The position numbers and the translations under genes were made by a program. The notes below the pieces were generated by a model. It worked only from the letters and a program-made list of their open reading frames with translations. It was not told where the DNA came from and did no database searches. Shown piece after piece: positions 1 to 4,548 of a stretch of DNA of 5,134 nucleotides (positions within the stretch are counted from its first letter, which is position 1; the number at the start of each line of letters is the position of its first letter). Source of the DNA: Terriglobia bacterium (lineage in GTDB: Bacteria > Acidobacteriota > Terriglobia > UBA7540); NCBI GenBank assembly GCA_030040455.1, contig JASHTR010000417.1, forward strand, positions 1-5,134. The letters run 5' to 3'.

Positions 1-870
1 AGGCCACGCCGCGGTTAATACGATCCTGAGGCGGGCTCCGTTTGTAATCGTTTGGGTTGAACGATGGATAACTTGCCAAGGCAAGAATGTCGCCGTTATT
101 CGGATTTTCGACAACAGCAACGCCGCCTTTCGCCTGCCACTTTTGGACGTCTGCCGCGAGCACCTGCTGCACGATATACTGGACGCCAGCATCCAGCGTG
201 ACCTCCACGTTCATGCCCGGCTTGCCCGAATCTTCCTTGGATCCGAAAGTCTGTCGCCGCGCATCTTCCATCACCAGCGCGCGCCCGGGCTGCCCTTCAA
301 TCTGGGAGTTCAACGAATATTCCAGCCCTGCGAGCCCGCGATCGTCCATCCCGACGTAACCCAAGTCGGCTGCAGCGAGTTCTCCCATGGGGTAGAAACG
401 CTTCATCTCCTTCTGAAAGTAGATTCCTTCCAGGCTCAGCGCATGGACGCGAGCAGAAACTTCATCAGAAGCTTTTCGCTTCACCCAGCAGAAGGTTCGA
501 AAGGCGTCGAAGCGGCCCTCAAGATCCCCTGCCTCTATTCCTAGAATGGGAGCCAATTGCTTGGCCGCCCTCTTCGGATCGGGAATATGGGAGGGCACCG
601 CATAAATGGAATCCACTGGCAAGCTCATGGCCAGAGGGCGCATGTGGGAGTCGTAAATGACACCCCGTTCGGGGGCCAGCTCAATAGTTCGCTGCTGCTG
701 CCTCTGGCGTGTTCGACCCATGAAGCATACTTAATGATTTGCAGGTAATAGAGGCGGGCGACGATTAAAACCATCCAGAGCGCAAACCCCGCGGAGAGCA
801 TCAGGCTGCGCCGGAGCGAGAGCGATCCTTCCGGTTTGCCGGAGGGATGAGAAGCCTCAAGCCGTGGCAT
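1..870 (-). pseudogene. ftsI: FtsI/PBP3 septal peptidoglycan transpeptidase, 5' part, with an apparent 1-nt frameshift; cut by the window edge
   Basis: FtsI is a membrane-anchored class B penicillin-binding protein that cross-links septal peptidoglycan in the periplasm. The ATG at 868-870 directly abuts the ftsL stop codon, and GGGAG at 877-881 lies 6 nt upstream. Residues 1-56 contain a basic N-terminus, one membrane segment (about residues 20-45) and the RLYYLQI motif. The frame then breaks: AGA GGC (700-705) is followed by CAG CAG CAG (692-700), which is in frame only if one base is restored. The uncorrected frame stops at 625-627. The corrected frame is open from 700 to the window edge, about 233 codons. 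It shows the dimerisation-domain motif APERGVIYDS, the later MNVEVTLDAGVQ stretch and NPNNGDILALASYPS ahead of the transpeptidase domain. The catalytic SxxK, SxN and KTG motifs lie outside the window. The identity is firm. Whether the shift is a real mutation or a sequencing error is open, and error is more likely in an essential gene. Confidence 0.88.
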
Positions 871-1374
871 TTAGGGCTCCCGCGGAGTACCCCGCGCCGC
901 AGGCAGTACCGCGATGTTGCGGGCGAACACGCCAGGCCCGGCCTCGGCAGGCTCGATTCCCGTTCCACTTACCCGGACCACTTGCTGCGGTTCGGGCTGA
1001 GCCAGGCCCAGATCCTTCCGGGCCAGTTGATCGATGCGCATCGGGTCGGTAAGCTGCGCCTGATCGAGGCGCAATTTCTCATTCCATTCGTTGAGGGAGG
1101 CTTGCTGGGACTTTAGGCTCGCGATCTTGTAGCCGTATTGCACGCACTCAAGATGCTGGAAAGCAAAGCTAAAGAGAAGGACGAAGGCCAACGCACCGAC
1201 TGGAAGCAGTGCGTAACACTGACGACGTCGTCCCACATCCACCTCACGCTTCAGGTGTGAGTTGTTGATCTCCTTCTCAAAGAGCGGATCCGGGGAATGA
1301 AACCGCGCCGCGAGCCGCGACGATCGGTGGGAACGCCTGCTCGTCTCCGGAAAAATGACCGGCGCTGTAGCCAT
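871..1374 (-). CDS. ftsL: FtsL-like cell division protein (167 aa)
   Basis: This is a small single-pass membrane protein of the divisome. FtsL-type proteins pair with FtsB/DivIC and FtsQ and help activate FtsW-FtsI. The predicted protein has a basic cytoplasmic N-terminus (residues 1-52, many Arg/Lys), one membrane helix (about 53-73, rich in Leu, Ala, Phe and Val) and a heptad-like coiled-coil stretch (about 80-110). The family-typical DPMRIDQLARKDLGL segment at 110-124 follows, then a Pro/Gly-rich tail. I chose the ATG at 1372-1374 because GGGAGG (1383-1388) sits 8 nt upstream. An in-frame start at 1431 would lie inside the palindromic element that precedes the gene and lacks such a site. 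The stop TAA (871-873) touches the ftsI ATG, which suggests translational coupling. FtsL proteins diverge strongly in sequence, so the call rests on topology, the C-terminal motif and position between rsmH and ftsI. Confidence 0.87.
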   Translation of the reverse strand: MATAPVIFPETSRRSHRSSRLAARFHSPDPLFEKEINNSHLKREVDVGRRRQCYALLPVGALAFVLLFSFAFQHLECVQYGYKIASLKSQQASLNEWNEKLRLDQAQLTDPMRIDQLARKDLGLAQPEPQQVVRVSGTGIEPAEAGPGVFARNIAVLPAARGTPREP

Positions 1375-1388
1375 CTCAATATCCTCCC
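1375..1388 (-). promoter_or_regulatory. Strong Shine-Dalgarno of ftsL
   Basis: GGGAGG at 1383-1388 (minus strand) lies 8 nt before the ATG at 1372-1374. It decides the ftsL start in favour of the 167-residue protein over the longer in-frame reading from 1431. It lies just downstream of the palindromic element at 1405-1485, so folding of that element in the mRNA could affect access to the site. That last point is inference. Confidence 0.75.
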
Positions 1389-1404
1389 AACATGCTGTAG
1401 CCCG

Positions 1405-1485
1405 GGTGTCCCCACCGGCGAACTGCCCCACAGTCCCCTTCTGAATTTAAGGAGGGGAGCTGGAGGCGGGGTGGTTGTGGACACC
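1405..1485. repeat. Nested palindromic (REP/MITE-like) element between rsmH and ftsL
   Basis: Outer arms GGTGTCC (1405-1411) and GGACACC (1479-1485) are perfectly complementary. CCACC (1412-1416) then pairs with GGTGG (1470-1474), leaving a 4-nt bulge. Inside, TCCCCT (1434-1439) pairs with AGGGGA (1453-1458) across an AT-rich loop. The left half is C-rich and the right half G-rich, so most of the spacer can fold. From memory, the segment with CCCCTTCTGAATTTAAGGAG resembles dispersed palindromic repeats seen between genes in many bacteria, but I could not check its copy number. There is no T-tract, so a standard terminator is unlikely. Confidence 0.6.
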
Positions 1486-1489
1486 GCCA

Positions 1490-2368
1490 CTACAACTCAG
1501 ACAATTTTTCGATTGCGCGCAGCTTTGCGCTTCTGGAGCGCGGGTTGGCGCGAGCTTCTTTTTCTCCAGGGCGCACCACTTTGCGGGTAAGGATCCTTGC
1601 CTGTCCTTCCTCCTGCCAGCGACCAAAAGCTCGCTTCGCCAGCCGGTCCTCCAATGAATGAAAGCTCAGGATCACCAGCCGCCCTCCGGGAGCGAGCACT
1701 GGCAGCACCTTTGCCAGAAATGCCTCCAGGTTCTCGAGCTCCCGATTTACCGCGATCCGCAACGCCATGAAGGTGCGCGTCGCCGGATGAAGATGGTGAA
1801 GGCCCGGCCGCATGGGAATTGCACGCGAAACCACCTGCGCCAGCTCGGTGGTCGTTTTAATCGGACGGGCCTCCATAATCGCTCGCGCAATACGGCGCGA
1901 GTGGCGCTCTTCCCCCAAACGAAATATCAAATCAGCCAGATCGCGCTCGCGGCTGCGGTTCACCAGGTCCGCCGCCGTTTCGGAACTTTCGGGGTCCATG
2001 CGCATATCGAGTGGCCCCTCGCGTTCGAAGCTGAACCCTCGCGAACCGTCTTCCAGTTGCCATGAGCTTAGTCCCAAGTCCGCCAGGACGCCCTCCGCCG
2101 GCGGCAAATGGCTTGCTGCATGAAGCGCGTCAATCTCGCCAAAATTCCCGTGCATCACGACCAGCTTCTCTCCAAAAGCCGCCAACCGCTCTCGCGCCCT
2201 TGCGAGCGCCAAAGGATCGCGGTCAATGGCCAGCAACTTCCCGCTCTCCAGTTTCCTGAGGATGGTTTCTGCATGACCACCGCCACCGAACGTGGCATCA
2301 ATGTAAGTTCCGCCGGGACGAATGGCCAGGAAATGGAGAACTTCTTCTACCAAAACCGGAACATGCAT
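1490..2368 (-). CDS. rsmH: 16S rRNA (cytosine(1402)-N4)-methyltransferase RsmH (292 aa)
   Basis: RsmH (formerly MraW) uses S-adenosylmethionine to methylate N4 of C1402 in the decoding centre of 16S rRNA. The family signatures appear in order: HVPVLVEEVL at the N-terminus, the SAM-binding loop DATFGGGGH (24-32), AIDRDP (47-52), LADLGLSS (95-102), MRMD (122-125), the HPATRTFMALRIAVN stretch (194-208) and FHSLEDR (236-242). The C-terminal NPRSRSAKLRA segment (275-285) completes the set. The length is close to the usual 300-315 residues and the frame is intact. The ATG at 2366-2368 matches the normal N-terminus, but its upstream region has no clear Shine-Dalgarno. The gene lies 104 nt downstream of mraZ, and its stop codon is 4 nt from the palindromic element. 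It is the second gene of the dcw operon. Confidence 0.97.
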   Translation of the reverse strand: MHVPVLVEEVLHFLAIRPGGTYIDATFGGGGHAETILRKLESGKLLAIDRDPLALARARERLAAFGEKLVVMHGNFGEIDALHAASHLPPAEGVLADLGLSSWQLEDGSRGFSFEREGPLDMRMDPESSETAADLVNRSRERDLADLIFRLGEERHSRRIARAIMEARPIKTTTELAQVVSRAIPMRPGLHHLHPATRTFMALRIAVNRELENLEAFLAKVLPVLAPGGRLVILSFHSLEDRLAKRAFGRWQEEGQARILTRKVVRPGEKEARANPRSRSAKLRAIEKLSEL

Positions 2369-2380
2369 GAAAAAGGCAGC

Positions 2381-2401
2381 GATTAGTGATTAGTGTTTAG
2401 T
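2381..2401. repeat. Heptamer tandem repeat, left array (3 units)
   Basis: GATTAGT GATTAGT GTTTAGT is followed by TG, giving three 7-bp units just upstream of the rsmH start. Read from the AGT, the unit is AGTGATT on the plus strand. The same AGTGANN unit occurs on the opposite strand in the array at 2443-2470. A 7-bp period is not a multiple of 3, so these are not coding repeats. Confidence 0.75.
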
Positions 2402-2442
2402 GGCGCGTAAAGAACGGCTTTCCACTACTTTGCCTTTTCTTG

Positions 2443-2470
2443 TCACTCGTCACTTTTCACTCATCACTGA
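2443..2470. repeat. Heptamer tandem repeat, right array (4 units)
   Basis: TCACTCG, TCACTTT, TCACTCA and TCACTGA are four exact 7-bp steps, constant in TCACT and variable in the last two bases. The array ends 2 nt from the mraZ stop codon (2473-2475). On the mRNA strand the unit reads as variants of AGTGA, so the array is inverted relative to 2381-2401. AGTGATGAGTG can pair with CACTAATCACT at 10 of 11 positions, giving a long-range hairpin between mraZ and rsmH. Confidence 0.75.
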
Positions 2471-2472
2471 AC

Positions 2473-2913
2473 TTATACGTCCAGGTCGCTCAGCGTTCTT
2501 TCGTCTTCCTCGGTGAAGGGGTTCTGTTCCATGTGCTCGGCAAAGCGTTGCGTGTTCCACACTTCGAGATAAAGGAGATCCCCCATTACTGCCACCTGCC
2601 CGCGCATCCCCGCGGCTTCCCGCAACTGCGGGGGAATCAAAACCCTTCCCTGGTTGTCCATCCGCGCCACCTGCCCCCAGTAGTTGGTGCGGTCCAGAAA
2701 CTTCCGCTTTGACTTGTTCATCGAAGGAAGCTGGGCGAGCCTCTCTTCCACTTTTAGCCACTCTGTAAATGGATAAATACGCGCGCACTGCCCGTCTAAA
2801 CTCGTGATGTAGAAATCCGGGCCGTATTTTTCGTCAAGGATCGACTTAAACGCCGTGGGAATCTTCATGCGACCCTTGGGATCAACCGTGGCCGCATGCA
2901 TGCCTCGAAACAT
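2473..2913 (-). CDS. mraZ: MraZ transcriptional regulator of the dcw cluster (146 aa)
   Basis: MraZ is a DNA-binding protein with two SpoVT-AbrB-type domains. It forms ring-shaped oligomers and regulates its own operon through short repeats upstream of mraZ. The start MFRGMHAATVDPKGRMKIP is typical. The two half-domains carry DPKGR (11-15) and DNQGR (86-90), each followed by a hydrophobic IP segment, and the linker contains KSKRKFL. The length matches the usual 140-150 residues. I chose the ATG at 2911-2913 because GAGG (2921-2924) lies 7 nt upstream. A TTG two codons earlier (2917-2919) would leave only 1 nt after that site. The gene is the first of the operon and lies directly downstream of the promoter and AAAGTGG boxes at 2961-3023, as expected for an autoregulator. 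Confidence 0.97.
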   Translation of the reverse strand: MFRGMHAATVDPKGRMKIPTAFKSILDEKYGPDFYITSLDGQCARIYPFTEWLKVEERLAQLPSMNKSKRKFLDRTNYWGQVARMDNQGRVLIPPQLREAAGMRGQVAVMGDLLYLEVWNTQRFAEHMEQNPFTEEDERTLSDLDV

Positions 2914-2924
2914 CGCCAATCCTC
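2914..2924 (-). promoter_or_regulatory. Ribosome binding site of mraZ
   Basis: GAGG at 2921-2924 on the minus strand lies 7 nt before the ATG at 2911-2913. This spacing supports the ATG over the in-frame TTG at 2917-2919. Confidence 0.6.
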
Positions 2925-2960
2925 GACAACCACCAAGGCCCTCGCCTGCGACCTATAGGG

Positions 2961-2987
2961 CCACTTTAGACAGTTTTAGACCACTTT
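2961..2987 (-). promoter_or_regulatory. MraZ operator: three AAAGTGG-like boxes at 10-bp spacing
   Basis: On the minus strand AAAGTGG (2981-2987), AAAACTG (2971-2977) and AAAGTGG (2961-2967) are each separated by 3 nt, a strict 10-bp period. The two outer boxes are identical and the middle one is degenerate. MraZ is known to bind tandem short repeats ahead of its own gene, including AAAGTG-type repeats with 3-nt spacers in Mollicutes and TGGG-type repeats in E. coli. The boxes begin at the predicted transcription start and cover roughly the first 28 transcribed bases. This position fits repression by blocking initiation or early elongation. Function is inferred. Confidence 0.82.
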
Positions 2988-2994
2988 CGTCCCC

Positions 2995-3050
2995 AATATA
3001 GAGTGGAGCGCAGGGACTGTCAAGGGCTTTTTTGATTAATTTTTGCTAAT
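2995..3050 (-). promoter_or_regulatory. Sigma70-type promoter of the dcw operon with an A-tract upstream element
   Basis: On the minus strand TTGACA (3018-3023, perfect -35) is followed after exactly 17 bp by TATATT (2995-3000, five of six matches to the -10 consensus). The start should fall near 2988, giving a leader of about 75 nt before mraZ. Upstream of the -35, A-tracts at 3028-3033 and 3040-3044 are spaced about one helical turn apart and could act as an UP element or intrinsic bend. This is the strongest promoter-like signal in the window. Confidence 0.82.
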
Positions 3051-3221
3051 GGGGCGATCCTTAGAATTTGTCTTTCGATTCCTCGCGGGCTTTACGTTTC
3101 TCCAGGAAAACCAGAAGAGAGAGAATGTTCGACAAGGCTTCCCAGCAATAACCCCCACACTGGCAGGCTAAATCCACGGCTACGCCGCAAACTGACCCAC
3201 TACCGAAGGGTCGCCCCTTTT

Positions 3222-3249
3222 GACTTTCGACTTTGAACTTTCAACTTGT
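3222..3249. repeat. Heptamer tandem repeat, third array (4 units)
   Basis: GACTTTC, GACTTTG, AACTTTC and AACTTGT follow in exact 7-bp steps with consensus RACTTTS. The period is the same as in the two arrays near mraZ and rsmH, but the unit differs. The array lies in non-coding DNA. Confidence 0.7.
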
Positions 3250-3321
3250 TTTCCGGCTGGAGCCTTCATGAGAGGCTGCTGATTTTCATTGGACCTTCCG
3301 GGGCATTTGAGGGCTGCGGGG

Positions 3322-3377
3322 CACATCGGTCCGGTTCGGCACCACATCGGTCCATTGTCACATCGCGATATACGCGA
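3322..3377. promoter_or_regulatory. Operator-like direct repeats and palindrome upstream of the dehydrogenase remnant
   Basis: CACATCGGTCC occurs at 3322-3332 and again at 3343-3353, exactly 21 bp apart (two helical turns). A shorter CACATCG follows at 3359-3365. It overlaps an inverted repeat TCGCG (3363-3367) / CGCGA (3373-3377) with a 5-bp centre. Such same-face spacing suits a DNA-binding regulator, but which protein would bind is unknown and the downstream gene is now broken. Confidence 0.35.
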
Positions 3378-3433
3378 AACCGAACGCTACAGAGCAACTG
3401 AACGGGACGGTATATTAATAGTGACGCACCACT

Positions 3434-3784
3434 ATGAATATTGCACCTCCCACGATCACTACCTTCATGCAAGAAATGTTCGTCGCAGCCGTGTTGGCAA
3501 CTGGCCATGCGCGATTTTGCGCAGAAACTCATGTCCGACAGGAGATACGAGGGGTGACTACTCACGGTCTGCGCCATGTCCCGTTGGTACTGGAGGGGCT
3601 CGCGGCGGGTCGGATGACTCCGCGCCCGAATCGTAAATTACTCCACGAGGATGAGGCTACACTGATCCTCGCCGGCGACAATGGGCCCGGCGCACTTGGC
3701 TGTATGGACGCTTTAGAACTAAGTGCTTTTATTCGTAAATACGATGACGTATCATGGCTTCCATTTCGAGCCCATTCGGGTTAG
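3434..3784 (+). pseudogene. N-terminal remnant of a malate/L-lactate dehydrogenase-family (Ldh_2) oxidoreductase
   Basis: Residues 39-45 (RGVTTHG) and the following LRHVPLVLEGLAAGRM, then DEATLILAGDNGPGALG (73-89), match the N-terminal part of the NAD(P)-dependent malate/L-lactate/ureidoglycolate dehydrogenase family (Ldh_2). Members oxidise 2-hydroxy acids and are normally about 330-360 residues long; only 116 remain. The frame stops at TAG (3782-3784) just after HSG, where the family has its conserved S-x-H-x-G region. Immediately beyond lies the leader of an IS630-type transposase, so the 3' two-thirds were probably lost by insertion and later deletion. The segment around 22-34 also looks a few residues short against the family. 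The ATG at 3434-3436 has no clear Shine-Dalgarno. The substrate cannot be told from this fragment. Confidence 0.72.
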
Positions 3785-4041
3785 GCTGAACCTTGGCGGA
3801 GGTGCTGATAATGCCGAGGCAAAGCCCATATGTGGTCGAACTCACCGACACAGAGCGGCAGGAACTGGAGTCCCGTGCACGCAAATATACGTCACCGTAT
3901 CGGGATGTTATCAGAGCCAAGGTAGTTCTCTTGGCCGCGCAGGGATTATCGAATGACATCATCGCTTCCCATTTGGACACCCCGCGTCAGGTCGTTCGCA
4001 AGTGGCGAAAGCGCTTCTGTTTGGCACGTCTGTCCGGCCTC
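3782..4041 (+). mobile_element. IS630-family insertion sequence, 5' fragment
   Basis: The fragment runs from a possible left end at TA (3782-3783, the dinucleotide IS630 elements duplicate on insertion) through the transposase N-terminus to the junction with IS4-like sequence at 4036-4041. GGCTGAACC begins just after the TA. I found no matching inverted copy downstream, so the right end appears to be lost. The left boundary is inferred from where the dehydrogenase homology ends. Confidence 0.6.
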
Positions 4042-4062
4042 AGCCCGAGAACTCACGGGTAA
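3811..4062 (+). pseudogene. IS630-family transposase, N-terminal fragment (83 codons, last 6 foreign)
   Basis: The protein begins MPRQSPYVVELTDTERQELE and continues with RDVIRAKVVLLAAQGLSNDI and the helix-turn-helix DTPRQVVRKWRKRF. This is the characteristic N-terminal DNA-binding part of IS630-type transposases. These proteins are about 340-360 residues long with a C-terminal DDE/DDD catalytic domain, which is absent here. The ATG at 3811 has a good Shine-Dalgarno (GGAGG, 3798-3802, 8 nt upstream), so it is preferred over an upstream in-frame TTG at 3793. Homology should continue past RLSGL (73-77) with a Pro/Arg/Gly-rich linker. Instead the frame runs six codons into antisense IS4-like sequence and stops at 4060-4062. 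It cannot encode an active transposase, but the helix-turn-helix could still be expressed. Confidence 0.85.
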
Positions 4063-4257
4063 ATCGGTGAGAAGATTCCAATCGATTGGCTCTCGATCCT
4101 TGGGCGTCCCAGGCTTCTGAGCGTAGATTGCGGTCAGGGTCAGCTCGGGTACCGTTTCTGTTTTCCGATAGGAGGGTGGACCCGGATAAACTCCGAAGAC
4201 GAGTTTCCCACTCTTTCCACCGGCTTGGAAATCCGGCCTAAGGCGCCGGATTCCCAT
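4036..4257 (-). pseudogene. IS4-family (IS50-like) transposase, internal fragment
   Basis: Read on the minus strand, the frame gives VPELTLTAIYAQKPGTPKD, then EPIDWNLLTDLPVSSRAEA. This is the beta-strand-rich segment just before the conserved YREK-like region of IS4/Tn5-type transposases, where the family reads like LTVIHA...P.EPI.W.LLT..PV...EA. About 74 codons remain of a protein normally near 400-480. The upstream N-terminus, the catalytic residues and the downstream W-Y..RW.IE region are all missing. A reading frame continues past 4036 into the antisense of the IS630 fragment, but that part has no transposase character. The ATG at 4255-4257 is incidental, and an in-frame stop lies at 4282-4284. 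Confidence 0.75.
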
Positions 4258-4281
4258 ATTCCCACCGCGCCGGCGGCGGGT
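4228..4281. repeat. Two adjacent GC-rich hairpins at the edge of the IS4 remnant
   Basis: ATCCGGC (4231-4237) and GCCGGAT (4245-4251) form a perfect 7-bp stem around a 7-nt loop, extended by GGAA/TCC outside it with one bulge. A second structure, CCCACCGC / GCGGCGGG (4261-4280), pairs in 3 + 4 bp around one mismatch. Recognisable IS4 coding homology ends around here. The hairpins could be the remnant of an element end or a terminator-like structure, but neither has a T-tract. Confidence 0.4.
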
Positions 4282-4548
4282 TTATCGACAATACAAAAAA
4301 AGGACCAATGATGATGCACAAACGAAATTCCAGTTGACCGATTGCGCGGACTTCACGCACCATCGCTGTGCCAGCGTTGCTGCGCTCCGATCATGAAGAT
4401 TATTATGGCCCCTTAACGCCTATCACGAACGAATCAGAAGCACCTATCACAATCATCGGAACCCCCAAATACAGGATCCGAATCTAAAAGCGGAAGTTAG
4501 AGAGGCAGGCAGTTCGGGCCGAAAGACGCCCTTTGATGACCGCCTGAA
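4258..4548. other. Non-coding or degraded stretch
   Basis: I recognise no gene in this stretch on either strand; all frames are short and lack family features. It lies between the IS4 remnant and the stop codon of the beta-propeller gene. It contains the second GC-rich hairpin and two copies of CCTATCAC (4419-4426 and 4443-4450, 24 bp apart). It is probably decayed mobile-element or flank DNA. Confidence 0.5.

Larger units (their letters stand above)
3051..3433. other. Intergenic region without a recognisable gene
   Basis: No reading frame here looks like a protein in either direction, and I see no tRNA or other known RNA. The region holds a heptamer array (3222-3249), a small inverted repeat AGCCT/AGGCT (3261-3265 and 3273-3277) without a T-tract, spaced direct repeats (3322-3365) and a short palindrome (3363-3377). 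It separates the leftward dcw operon from the rightward dehydrogenase remnant, so any promoter for the latter should lie near its right end. No convincing -35/-10 pair is visible there; TATATT at 3411-3416 lacks a partner. Confidence 0.6.

Noticed and set aside
143..544. A 133-codon plus-strand frame opposite ftsI
   Set aside because: It is the antisense shadow of the ftsI coding frame and has no family features; the minus frame matches PBPs throughout.
692..705. Programmed -1 frameshifting in ftsI
   Set aside because: No slippery heptamer and no reason for recoding in this family; a missing base is simpler.
1375..1431. Longer ftsL starting at 1431
   Set aside because: The extra 19 codons fall partly in the palindromic element, and a strong ribosome site fits the ATG at 1372-1374.
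1658..2065. A 135-codon plus-strand frame opposite rsmH
   Set aside because: It is the antisense shadow of a well-conserved rsmH; its composition follows the complementary codons.
2381..2470. CRISPR-like array
   Set aside because: Units are 7 bp, directly adjacent and without spacers, so they are simple tandem repeats.
2914..2919. TTG at 2917-2919 as the mraZ start
   Set aside because: The only Shine-Dalgarno (GAGG 2921-2924) would be 1 nt away, and MraZ proteins typically begin at MFRG.
3261..3277. AGCCT/AGGCT hairpin as a terminator
   Set aside because: The stem is only 5 bp, there is no proper T-tract, and no gene ends next to it.
3946..4257. A continuous 103-codon minus-strand frame across the IS4 and IS630 remnants
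   Set aside because: Only the part down to 4036 has transposase character; the rest is antisense to the IS630 N-terminus. It is an accidental chimeric frame, not a fusion gene.
4419..4450. Two CCTATCAC copies 24 bp apart
   Set aside because: An 8-bp match in a degraded stretch is easily chance, with no further copies or context.
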